Both the position numbers and the translations under genes were made by a program. A stretch of 64,000 nt of DNA from Cerrena zonata (Eukaryota; Basidiomycota; Agaricomycetes; Polyporales; Cerrenaceae), in contig JASBNA010000068.1 of NCBI GenBank assembly GCA_038087015.1, positions 1 through 64,000 of the forward strand, written 5' to 3'. The notes beneath the pieces were generated by a model. That model had not been told where the DNA came from. It saw only the letters and a program-made list of their open reading frames with translations, and made no database searches. The first letter of the stretch is position 1. Every line of letters starts with the position of its first letter. Below, piece by piece: positions 34,630 through 45,292 of this stretch.

Positions 34630-35997
34630 CTAAAATCCTGTGCGTGCAATAACAGGCAGAGTAGTCGCAGCCTGTTTGAGCTCTTCACCTTGCAAAAACA
34701 AGCCATTCAAAATACCCGCCAAACGAGCACCAGCCATAGCCATCAACCGTTCGACAAGCCACTCCTTCTGCAGCCGCCCTGTATATTCAGGCGTGTCGAG
34801 CTCAAAGAGATCTGGGTGAGGTCGAGGTCTCCCACCGAGACTATCCTCCGAACTGTCAAACCAATTGACAAGTTCGTCCCCGGCGTCAGAATGGCTATGT
34901 CCATCGAATTCCTCCGCAGACGAACGCGAGTAAGCTGCGTGGTTGTAAGGAGGCTGATCGAGTTCACGTGGCCAAATAGGGAACTGGCAATTAAGTTCAT
35001 GGAGCTCCTTGGCCCATGCGTAAGGACACAACGCCTCGTCGTCCCATCTCTTCTCATCCCCACTTCCTCCTCTCAGAGCAAGTCCTAAGAATGTCTGTGT
35101 TGCTTTCCAGAACGATTGCTCGTGCGATTGTGCTTGGGGGCAGGATAACCATTCTTGAGACTCTTCAGTGAATCGGCCAGAGGTTATGTTGTCTGTGCCG
35201 AAACCGAATCCTTCGTACATGAGTCTACGGACGTAGGGGTCGTAGATGGTTCCTCGGAGGTGGGTTTCGATTTCGATGGTTGAGGCTCCAGTTGGGAATG
35301 GGTGAGTGTAGTTATTAGATATAGTTCGTAGTGATTTGGCAATCAGGAGACCATCCCAGAGTGAATGCAGGTCTACCAGGAATGAATCCACGTAAATTTC
35401 CTATCCTAATATCCGCAAATAAAAATGAAATGGGATACACGTACTCGTAACTCGTCCATCAAACGTTACCTTCGCCCCGTTCCCTCCCCTTTCTCTGCCA
35501 GTCAAATGCAACGGCATGTGCATATCCCCAACAAAATGAATGAGGAACTTCATCGCCTCCTCCGCTGCCGCACCATCCTGCTCCCCGTAAATATACCCAT
35601 TAATAATTTCAGTGACGTTCCTCACAGCCCCAAGCACGTTGTGGTCAGTCCGTCCGGCCCAACCACGTTCACCCGGGAACACGCACGTTTCCGATGGGTG
35701 GTCATCGAGGGCTCCGACGTAGTGTAATGTTCCACTCCATCGGTATTGGGGTTGACGACGAACTTGGTCAGCCCATGTAGCCACTCGGGAGAGATAGCAT
35801 GGAGGCTCGGAGCTGCTACTGCTACTGCTGGAACCGGGGTAGAGAATCTCGCAGACGGATGAGAGGACGGTGGGGTGGAGGTATATCTGGGCTATGGTGG
35901 CTACGATCTCGTGGCCGGCGGCACCCCATGCAAGAGCAGAGGGTACAGTCCCGAGACTGAGGGCTGCGACTGCGATAGAGGCTGGGCTCAACCGCAT
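34630..35997 (-). CDS. Secreted S1/P1-type nuclease
   Basis: Zinc-dependent enzyme that degrades single-stranded DNA and RNA and releases 5'-nucleotides, useful for phosphate supply. Signal peptide MRLSPASIAVAALSLGTVPS, cut before the invariant mature Trp (A/WGAAGHEIVA; Trp1 and His6 are zinc ligands). Other ligands: ATWADQVR, GTLHYVGA, FLIHFVGDMHMPLH and, after the single intron (about 35363-35438, GTACGT..GGTAG), NLHSLWDG. Two large exons. A run of nine Ser codons (SSSSSSSS region, residues about 56-64) replaces a surface loop. The C-terminal half, about 240 residues, is longer than in the roughly 290-residue A. oryzae-type enzymes, with acidic and Arg-rich insertions. Divergent from the small intergenic space before CSN5; no sign of damage. 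Confidence 0.9.
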
Positions 35998-36069
35998 GGT
36001 GGAGGATATGGTGGTGCTTAGCTGTGTGCTTGATAGGATACCTGGGAGGTAAGTCCGTCTCGTATCAGG

Positions 36070-36076
36070 TTATATA
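36070..36076 (-). promoter_or_regulatory. TATA box of S1/P1 nuclease gene
   Basis: TATATAA on the - strand, 73 bp upstream of the ATG at 35997. Confidence 0.55.
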
Positions 36077-36548
36077 CGACGCCTTCAAGCTTCCTGTCAG
36101 GTTATCCGAGTCAGGTATAAACAGGCACCAGCCTAGGTCAATTGTCAAAGCGGTCGTCAAGAGGTGCAAGTCTATGTATTATGTCCCCAGTGACAGAGAA
36201 CCGTTTCTAGTTGCGAGGTATCAGTATTGTGCGTCGTCGGCTAGAGCAACGGAAGAGAACAAAGAGAGAGCCGACTATTCTCGCACCACTGCTGAGAACC
36301 GCCCTCATTAGAACGCGCCTCCCGCAAGACAAAGACGCGCTTATCCGGACGCCATCACGTGCGATATAGAAGAGCAGGGTGGGCACGCGGTCACGATTTA
36401 CAAGGTTCTATAACGTTGCCATTTTCCATGTGAACGATGAGTACAATACAAGTGGTGTGAGCAGCACGACAAGACAATACAACAGAATACAACTACAGTC
36501 GGGAAGAACAAGTCGTATGTAGGTAACAAGAAGGTATAGAGATGAAAT

Positions 36549-38016
36549 TTAGCCAATTGACATGGCAGTGTCGACAGCTTCCTCCACAGAAGAGGTAGTC
36601 TGGGGGCCTGGACGGGAAGTGAAAAGAATATCTTTGAGGACTTGTGCGATGAGACCGTGTTGTGCCTCTGCGGCAATCTTGGCACTATTGGGGACATAAG
36701 TGATGGATTACTTTTTCAGATAATGCGGACATACCCATCCCTGACACTCTTCGTCAATTGATTCGACTCCTCTTTCTTCTTGTCATCCTTCTGTATAAAT
36801 CATCAACAAATAGGGACAGAAGATATTTGTTTGAAACTTACCGCTTGTTGCCTAGCGCGAATATCGTCTCGAGGAATAGGTACAGGAGCTCGTGTCGTTG
36901 GAACTGTTGACTGGGCTTTGGAAAGCTTTTGTTGCAAATCATTCAATTGAGATACGGCATATGCACGGTTCTGTTATCCAAGTCAATAAATTTGTTGGTC
37001 GGAGATGAAGGTAAACGTACAGAAATCAAAGCACTCTGACTGAGAGTATTAATCCAATATTTATTCCACAAGAGACTGAGCAAGTCGCTATCAAGACTCG
37101 ACTTGAAGATCTGGACGTCCAGAGGATAATATTGGTTTGCATGTACACCAAAGTCCTCAATCTTGTTCAAAGGAATAGACTGATACTCTGATGCAACAGC
37201 GTTAGGTGGCGTATAGTTCTCTGGATATGTACGGAAGGCGCCAATATCGACCTTGCCTGCAGAGATAGTACGGTTGGGATCGATCTAATGATGGGTTTGA
37301 ATACTTATTAGAGGTAGTGGAATTAAGGGGACGTACGACGACTGCTACGAAAGGATCCTGGAAACTCTGGTTGGTCAATTGGGTACTAACGTCGATACCC
37401 GATAACCAGCATCCGTATCCTGGATGAGAGTGATACCAGCCAACGACCTCTTCCAGTCGATTAACCTAGATACAGCTTATTCAATACATGTATGCGTCAA
37501 ATGAAACCTAATAAACAATAGTTCACCTGCTTGCTCATATCGTTGAATTGCACCATGTACTCATACGCCTCGGCGGCAGCATTGACTCGAGTTTCTGTCC
37601 CTTGTACTGGCAGAGCAAAGGAGTCAAGAATAATAAGTGAGTTTCCCACTACTTTGCCTTGCATGAGACCCATAATTTCGTATGGTACACCCGATCGTGC
37701 ATGGATCACCTTTAATAGTAATATGTTGAACATACAGATTATAGGATACTGGGATGATCATACCATTTTGATTAGAGCAGTTGCAGAGATCTTACACGAC
37801 TTGAAATAGTGTGGACTGACAAGGTACCGAGGTTAGAGATAAATACTATGGTTAATCGGTGAACTGAAACCTATATTTACTCTTTCGTCCATGGCTGATC
37901 GCGACGAATGCGCTTGTCAAAATCTGCGTCGAACCTATAGATTTCGTCCGAAGGTCCGATATCAGTAATGTTGTTTGCCAGAGAGAATGTTTTGAAAGCC
38001 GTGCTTGAGGACGCCA
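36549..38016 (-). CDS. CSN5: COP9 signalosome subunit 5 (deneddylase)
   Basis: Catalytic JAMM metalloprotease of the COP9 signalosome; removes Nedd8 from cullins. Starts [20 protein letters not shown], then [34 protein letters not shown] (MPN domain), the zinc motif [17 protein letters not shown] (H-x-H-x10-D), [14 protein letters not shown] and [11 protein letters not shown]. The C-terminal half holds [29 protein letters not shown] and a helical tail ending VDTAMSIG. About 345 residues, normal length, with about eight short introns, all with canonical sites. A single housekeeping gene, head-to-head with the oxidoreductase-like-domain gene (175 bp between start codons), which suggests a shared bidirectional promoter. 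Confidence 0.94.
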
Positions 38017-38190
38017 TGGTGGACGAGATCCAAGTATTGAGAGTGGCGGAGTGGAACGCGTCCTGCCGATCAAGATATCCGACCGTGCGAAAATAGTACC
38101 CTTTCCGAGAGCAATTATGTCACTTTGCTTGGATTGCGATGTGTACACCCTTTGCTCTGTACTCTCATGCGCTACCCTCTTGCACCGTGA

Positions 38191-39248
38191 ATGTCCCGAA
38201 TTTGTAGACTATCACCTGTCTACAATGTCTATACCTCACGACAGGCTTTCATACACCCTACGTCTACGATACCCCACCGATGGTATACCACACGAAACAC
38301 CTTAGACTCCAGTTCGGACTTAGATTCTTCCTCTACCTCGAACAACCAAATCCTTACCCCGCTCGCTATTGACTCTCATAAATACCCCTCTAGAGGTGGT
38401 CAGAATCTCTCACTCAGGTTTAGAAGGCTAGAGAGGTCACTCCGTGGGAAGGGCGCATACAAGCAGGAGATTTCTGAACTCCAAGATGCAGAAGGTGCCA
38501 TAGTGGACAACACTACGGATGGTGCCCAACAAGCACTCAAAGGTCGCAAGAACAAACCTCAGATGTTCCTTGGGTTTGTCATCCCTGACGAACCCAAACC
38601 TCCGGCAGACGACGGTATGACTTCATTATATTTCTCACGCGGTGAGTTTTGCTTAAGTATTTTTTTTGGCTGTAGAATGTTGTATGTCAGGATGCGCCAT
38701 TTGTGTGTATGACCTATACAACGAGGCTCTTGAAGACTACAACAAAGCAGTCCACTCCCTTCGTACCTCCCTCCGTACACTCGCTATCCCAGAGACCGAA
38801 TGGCCCGCAAAGATCCGTACTTCCCAAGGGGAGACGAAACGAGAGGTGAAGAAGGACACCGCACTATCCGCATTCGAAGAGTTCGAGAGACAGCTGAAGA
38901 TGAAGCAGGAGAGGAAGGAACAACAGGTTGCTGTCGAAGGCATGCCGGGTTAGTGATCGGGCTCGACAGACATGTCATACTAGACGTTCTGATTCCATGC
39001 AGACTCTATTCCTACGCCGGGGCAGAATGTCTCGAATGGTGATGTTTTACATCCGATATTGGCAGCTCCGAGACGGAGACGTAAGTCTCGATCGAGCCTT
39101 CCTACTGTTGCGGATATGTATGAAGGGTTAAGATGGTTGGTGTTCAGTAATCGTTAATATTGACAGGGAATACATCAATACTCCATTCTTCCCTTTCACT
39201 TCTGCGGTATCGAACAACATGTCAAGGGGAAGACGATACGAGTATTGA
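38191..39248 (+). CDS. Mitochondrial oxidoreductase-like-domain protein
   Basis: Start MSRICRLSPVYNVYTSRQAF is Arg/Ser/Tyr-rich without acidic residues, a probable mitochondrial presequence. The recognisable part is KPPADDECCMSGCAICVYDLY, the short Cys-rich oxidoreductase-like N-terminal domain (OXLD1 type) with C-C-x3-C-x2-C. A 54-ish-nt intron (GTATGA..GCTGTAG) splits it at DDE. A helical, Lys/Glu-rich region (EFERQLKMKQERKEQQ) follows. A second intron (38949-39002) continues the frame into DSIPTPGQNVSNGDVLHPIL and APRRRRKSRSSLPTVADMYE; a third (about 39130-39169) would lead to a stop at 39246-39248. Without splicing, the frame ends at 38953. The last exon is the least certain part; other frames after 39170 are also open. 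Role likely in mitochondrial respiration, inferred from family only. Confidence 0.7.
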
Positions 39249-40239
39249 ACCGCTCAACAGAACTCGTCATCAGGTCACTGGTACATCCATGAACGTCAGT
39301 CGATTACTCAACGTACCTGGAATTTACTACTTTATCGACCCGTGTAAAGCACGCGCCGCGTTCCAAATGCCATTTAGAAAACAACTTGAACGACATTTCA
39401 AGACTATTGGTGAGGGACAAGTGCTTTCAACACGAATTCAACACTGTAAAGAACCGGTTTCTCTAAAGGAATTTCTGGGTATGAATTCTGGTTAAAGTAA
39501 GTGTTAAGATCAAAGTCATGGCCTCGACAAGGGTCAGTAACTCAAAAATTTAAATACCAGTCAGTACACCTCCTAGGACAACGAGAATATTATAGACTAT
39601 CATACGCTCAAGACGCTCCTTTCGTGGGCTGTTACTTACTCTTATTTTTCACTCTATCATCTTGGAAACACCCCTCTTTACGATCGGTTTCGTATCGATG
39701 ATTCCTACAGTATGTACAGCCTCTTCCGAGTCGACGTTAGCCGGTAGTTCTGCCCTAAAGAACACAGTCAATGTCTTGGGTCCCTAGCTGTATCGGGCAT
39801 GGTGTATTCGAGCATTTCATATCTGCTCTAAGGAAGTGAAATTATAATTATCTCTGAAGACCAGACGGGGGATTGTATTAAATGGTTACCGGTCAAAACC
39901 AACACTAACTCATGTGGACTCGGGGCTGATTGTTGCATGATTCGTATTTGGTGTGTTTTGTGGTAAATAGTACCCCAAAATACTTTTATACAATATATAT
40001 AACATTTGACATATCTTCCGTTCAGTGTATAATACAAACATGATAGGCATAATGAGAAGGATCAAAACATATCAATAATCTTTAGTCATAGCCAGAATGA
40101 GTGTAGCCAGTCGGAGGTAATAAACAAGAGTCCAATAAACGAGAGAGGGGAACCAATAGATATGTTGGTTAATACAGAAGTCCAAGTTCAAGCATTGTTA
40201 GTTAGGAGGGTGCATAGACATTGCGACAGGGTCCTCTCG
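39249..40239. other. Intergenic, 1 kb
   Basis: The first 250 bases are open in two frames and may belong to the preceding gene's 3' end. The rest is A/T-rich with no recognisable exon. Confidence 0.35.
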
Positions 40240-41322
40240 TCAGTCTCTCGCCATCCTCATCAAGATATGTTCATAATCAAAGTCCTCGACCATGCCCCTG
40301 CGATATGGGTCGTATCGAACCCCAGTGGAAACACGCCTGACATACGGCACATACACATATTGTGGGGTTGGTGGTATGACAAGCATGGGATGAAGACGGC
40401 GGCGGGGCGTGGTGGCTGTTCTAGAGATGAACTGATTGGGCGGGTCAAGGTGAATGGGACGACGAGGATGGGCAACGGGGACAGGAGGTCTTGCGTGATG
40501 ACGGCGCACGCGAGGAGGTACCGGCACGGCCACTTGTGCTTGAACATTGGCACCGTCCTCAGCAGCGACGGGCCCTTCATTGACGGGTGCGGGTGCAGGA
40601 GGTTGCACAGGAGGGGGTTGGTCGGGCTGGTTGTCATCAGCATTAATCCACTCTGCACCTGCTTCTTGTTTAATATCTATATTTTCTACTTCAAGTTGCG
40701 GATTACCGAAGTGGAGTTCTGCAGCCGACAGAAGAGTGTCTTCTTCATCAACCCAAGGGTGGTCCGTGGTCTGCAATTTATCGTTGTACTTGTGGATACG
40801 ACGTCTATGATCACTGATATAGTGTTCCTGAGCGGAGGCATAGCCGCACAGTTTCCTTTGACCTTCACCCCATGCCGAAAGGTGAGGACAGACGAAAGGT
40901 TTTCCGCCAGTGCTGTAGTGTGTCAAGTTAAATGAAATCATCAGTAGGATGGTGTTACTAAACATACTGTGTCAGAAGATGCGCATTGATTGGTGTTGAT
41001 TTCGCAAATATTTTTCCTACACAGTTTGAATGGGGGCATTTTCGACGTCTAATAAATCGACTAAATGAAGATGCATTACACTGGGAGCAAGAAAAAATGT
41101 ATACCTATTTACTTGACTGATTGGTTCTCCAGCATCAGCCTCCCGGTGGACCCAGAGGTGTTCCTTAAGCTCAGTCAAGGAATGGTGGTTCTTGTGACAT
41201 TCGGGACATCGGTTGTTGCCAGAAATACCGCGGAAATGCTACAAAATACAATATGAGATTGGAGCAGGCAAATCCCGGGCCGTATATTGAACACGTACTG
41301 TTGCTAGATTAACGTCGCTCAT
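40240..41322 (-). CDS. C2H2-type zinc-finger protein, Pro-rich
   Basis: Starts MSDVNLAT (41322), intron, then HFRGISGNNRCPECHKNHHS and LTELKEHLWVHREADAGEP, a C-x2-C-x12-H-x4-H-type finger. After another intron a short exon reads TSKMPPFKLCRKNICEINTN. The long last exon gives GKPFVCPHLSAWGEGQRKLC then GYASAQEHYISDHRRRIHKY, a second, irregular finger with a long Cys loop. An acidic stretch (DIKQEAGAEWINADDNQPDQ) and a Pro/Val/Arg-rich tail (PPPVQPPAPAPV, PPTPQYVYVPYVRR) follow, ending EHILMRMARD-stop. This is the layout of a mushroom transcription factor with unknown target. The exon joins in the middle are less certain than the fingers. Confidence 0.65.
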
Positions 41323-42240
41323 TGCACCGAGAAATCTTGAAGGTGAAAGTGGAGGTGCTATTGGTTGAGGATGTTGGGAGACATGTCTTTTCGCCTTTTA
41401 TACAGCTTGAAGCCTCAGACCTGCAATGTGATTGACCCATTGACATCCCGCAAGGACAATACAAGTCAGGAAATCGCAGTGAGCCACTCAAAAGTATTGA
41501 CCTTCCGTCCTTAGAAACACACTGTACTAGGCGAACGTACAGATCAGAATTTGATTGTAGAAGTCAATCGTGATATTCGCTCCCCTATTTCAAATCAGTT
41601 GTGCCGCGCTGATCGTCAATGGTATGTTGATAGAGTGAGACGACGCCCTTGACGGTCATAGGTCGGAAGGTCACGGCCAGGGATGAGGCCTTGTGTAGCG
41701 CTTTCATGACTTGGCTTCAGTGAACATATGAACACTCAATCTTTACAGCCTCCTAGTTGCATCTATACATCTAAAGCAAAGACACGTACCGAAAAAGGCA
41801 AGCGGGTGATTATGTCACTAAAGTTATTAGGTCATCACCCTATTTGGTATAGATGGCTGTCTTGCGCGAAGCGCGTGGTGATGCAGACGGGCGCTCTTAA
41901 GTAAGCTGCAAAATAAAGTAAAATACAGTAGAAACTAAGACAGTAGAGATGGCAATGTATTAATGGGGGCGGAAATTAGAAGCGCAATCTCTACTGTAGC
42001 TGTGAGCTCTCAAGTGTATTTTACATCGTTTAAAAGCGAAATTATAGGATAGAAACAAGTAGTATTGATAGTATATAACTCAATAAACTTGGTGATAAGT
42101 AATATGACCTCAACAAACATGGGCAAAGGGAGAGCGATGGAACCAATATTTTCGGCCCAAGTGTACATCATGATACAATCTGTCAAAATATTATATCCGT
42201 TAAAATTGCTCATACTTTGAAAAGTAAATAATTTATTTCC

Positions 42241-42259
42241 AGAGGGCCAAAGGCCCTCT
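42241..42259. repeat. Perfect hairpin, 8-bp stem, 3-nt loop
   Basis: AGAGGGCC-AAA-GGCCCTCT, a perfect inverted repeat, followed 13 nt later by a second hairpin. No gene overlaps it. Confidence 0.85.
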
Positions 42260-42272
42260 AAGAATTATTTTC

Positions 42273-42290
42273 GGCAAGTGTCAGCTTGCC
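42273..42290. repeat. Second hairpin, 6-bp stem
   Basis: GGCAAG-TGTCAG-CTTGCC, perfect 6-bp arms with a 6-nt loop. Confidence 0.75.
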
Positions 42291-42596
42291 GTAGGCTGCA
42301 TTTGGGCTGCGTATGACTGTGGTGACCACGGGCGTTAATATTCTAGTTTCTAAACATCGCAAAGCTGTCCATGCTAATATGGCAATACGACGGAAATAGA
42401 TCTAGAAACCAATCTTCGCAAGAACGCCACGTGTAATGGTTAGTACAAAGAAAAACAATAACACAAGAATGATGGCAGGTGAGACACCGGGCATTCATTG
42501 AGATCCTTGTTTCGATGCCTCGTTGCAACTCACCAACACTCGCTGTGCGCACTAGCCTAGTATTTCATTGACATATAGACTTGGAATACCATCACC

Positions 42597-44661
42597 ATGC
42601 CGAAAGCAGCACCATCTACCAGGAATAAACCTAGGAACGTAAGGTCATCGGTGTAAGTCGCTGATAATGAACCTCATACCAAATTGGGCTGACCTTGAGT
42701 TGTAGTCCGACGAGGCAACAACCTGAGAGAGCCTGCAAGAGATCCGCTGACGATGTTGGCCTAATCTCTTCGTATGTATCTCGCCTCGTGATTTTGCGTA
42801 GAATGCTGAGATACTGAATAGTAGGTATCCCTCGAAACGCATCCGTACGGAGAACGTGACCAATCAGACTAGAGACACGGTGTGGGTGATACACAACCGT
42901 GTTCAAAAGATAACCAACACTAACCGAAACTGTCAGCAGTGGTCCAAAACGAAAGATCCCTCCAAAACGCGATCCATCCAAGGACACAAGTCGCAATAAA
43001 CGGTACGTTCGATATGACCTTGGTTGCGTCGCTAGACCTCGTTCCGAATGACTCGGAATGTCCAGACAACACCAGCCAATTACCAAACCCAAACCCAAAC
43101 GAAAACGTACGGCTCCTGATAATGATGCTGACGACGATGGGTATGTTGATAGTGTAATTTTCCAATACCATTTTGAGCTGACTAGTGCCCGTAAAGCTCT
43201 CGCCCTGAAAACACGAAGCCAACTAAACGCAGGCGACTCGACCAAGAGTTGGTAGGCAGGGCACCGACTCCGACTCCCAATCACAAACCTCCCTCATGGC
43301 ACTTGCCTTTGGAGCTGCTCTACCTCATTTATGATTACCTTTGGGACAATGAAAACATGGAGTGCTACTCCACCGAAACTCTTCACTCTTGCGCCCTGAC
43401 CTGCTCTCGGTGGTACGATGCTGTTCGACCCCACATATTCCGCTTCATCACGCTGGATGGTCCAGAGGATCTTGACAAATTCTCTCAACAGATTCGTGCC
43501 ACGCCAGAGATTACACAATGGGTACAAAAGCTTCGTCTAGAGGGAAGAAGTTTACCTTGGATTAATGACCGACGATTCCACCGCGAGGATGCTAGCAATG
43601 ACATCGACCAATGGCTCTACTTCTTTCCTACCGTCCTTGATGCTCATTTTCCTTGCCTGAAGATACTGGAACTCTTCAACTTCTCCCAAATCAGCCCACA
43701 CCGCGAAGACCGGGAGGCGTATGCACGTTGGATACCAAAGCTCACAACACTGACATCCGTCACAACGTTGAATATTCTTCGTTGTGAGATGAGTGCTAAC
43801 AATCTCACCGCTCTTGTCCGTGCATTACCTGGCCTCACAAGAGTCGACCTCGTGGAAATTGACATAACTCACCCGAACTTTGCTGTGCTTCATGACGGCC
43901 CCATCGATCCTGCAGCAGAGGTCACTGGGGCAGGCGACCAACCAACAAAGTACCCCCTCTTCTATCCACCACCGACCCTGCAATCATTTCGTCTCGACAA
44001 TTCGGATACTGAATATCAGGCATTTGACTTTACTCTCCTGCGTGAATGGTTTCGTGCCGAGTCGTCGAGAGAACATCTGAGATCGTTTGAAGTCTATGGC
44101 AATGTACTCCAAGACTCCCTACGTGACCTCATATTTGCTTTGGGCGAATCCCCCAGTCTAACTCATCTTCAGGTCCCCGTCGGTGCCGATGGCTTTGAAA
44201 GTGAGTAACATTGCTTTCCTTACCAAGTGCGCCATTTAACCGTATCTCCAGTGTTGGAATCAGGAGTCAATTTATCCCACCTCACCAATCTTACGACCAT
44301 CCGCTTCGTTGGTGCCACTGGTGAATGGGGGCAAGAGGACGAAGTCAACACGATCCGGGGGTTTCTGGACCAGCTCAATGCTCCGAAGCTACGGATGATT
44401 GCAATCACCATCTTTCTTGAGAAGGAGGAAGATATTGCAATGATTGCGCCAATCGACCAATCCTTTGCCGATTCGAAGTTTAGCAGGCTGGAGGCTATTC
44501 AGATTGAACTCACCCCAACTCGCCTGAGTGGGTCTGAGCCAAATATATATAAACGGAAAGTGAGGAGACAATTCCCACTAACTGATAAACGAGGTATCCT
44601 TACCGTCACCATCCATGATTGGTATCGATATTATCTGAAGCACAGTATTGGGACGTTGTAG
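42597..44661 (+). CDS. F-box protein with leucine-rich region
   Basis: Core exon from about 43220 to 44201, then an intron (44203 to about 44250, GTGAGT..CTCCAG) and an exon to the stop at 44659-44661. The F-box is PPSWHLPLELLYLIYDYLWD then LHSCALTCSRWYDAVRPHIF. The rest carries LRR-like strands (LEILELFNFS-type, LTTLTSVTTLNILRCEMSA, LTALVRALPGLTRVDLVEI). It probably selects substrates for an SCF ubiquitin ligase. Upstream, an exon at 43058-43138 encodes RQHQPITKPKPKRKRTAPDN, a nuclear-signal-like stretch, and splices (GG|C) to SRPENTKPTKRRRLDQELVG. A possible first exon at 42597 (MPKAAPSTRNKPRN, then GTAAGG) fits as a start but its join to 43058 is not resolved. F-box families are large and fast-evolving in mushrooms. 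Confidence 0.75.
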
Positions 44662-44934
44662 TCAGCTGATCTATATTAGACAGGGACTGTCGTAGTACTT
44701 GTTACCTGGTCCGAACAATAATATCAAGAATACTTTCACGCTGAAAGCCCCCAAAATAATTGCTCCACAACCAAAATGCAGCGCCATCATAGAGTACGAA
44801 TCTGCCAGTGTATTGTGGTGGAAATGCTTTGCTTGAGGGTTTGTATAACTGCGTAAGCCACTGGCCCAGAATTTTCAGCTATATTTGAATGCTGGTATGT
44901 GTCGCGCAGATGATCGGACGCAGGGGCGATGAGT

Positions 44935-45235
44935 CTAGAGAACACAGAAACAATGTAAATTGCTCAGCTCGGACTCTAGTGAGAACGACTGAAAGGAGGG
45001 AGTAGTTACCTAGAGAACACAGAAACAATGTAAACTACATTAAGATGTCAGTAGGTAGTACTACTAATGAATAGGATATAAAAAACATACTTGCTCAGCT
45101 CGGACTCTAGTGAGAACGACTGAGCATTAAGAAAATGCGTACGCGCGTCGATACTGAACGTTATGACTAAGCATCCCGATTGGGAACTAACGAACGTTGA
45201 GCGTTATGCTTGGTGAAAATACACTACTTCCAACA
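44935..45235 (-). repeat. 3' LTR of the Copia element, with internal tandem duplication
   Basis: Starts (- strand) at 45235 with TGTTGGAAGTAG, the common TGTTGG Copia LTR head, just after the purine tract. Within it a 58-nt unit occurs twice: 45123-45010 with a 56-nt GT-AG insertion, and 44992-44935 without it. The distal end is not clear, so the left boundary is approximate. Confidence 0.6.
45035..45090 (-). other. Putative spliceosomal intron in the LTR
   Basis: 56 nt on the - strand, beginning GTATGT and ending TGTAG, with a CTGAC branch-like site about 18 nt before the end. Its flanks (45091-45123 and 45010-45034) are directly joined in the second copy at 44935-44992, exactly as splicing would join them. 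Confidence 0.75.
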
Positions 45236-45292
45236 CGCCCACTCAGTGAGTATAAACCGCGAAATAAGAATATAAAGTAAAATAAAAATCTT

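Larger units (their letters stand above)
41323..42596. other. Intergenic, 1.3 kb
   Basis: No gene recognised. It contains two adjacent hairpin-forming inverted repeats (listed separately). Confidence 0.4.

Noticed and set aside
36000..36548. Searched for an extra gene between the nuclease and CSN5
   Set aside because: Only short frames; the region holds the nuclease promoter and the CSN5 3' flank.
40162..40935. Long open frame of 257 codons on the + strand
   Set aside because: It is the shadow of the C2H2 gene's last exon on the - strand, which has the finger motifs and a biased composition.
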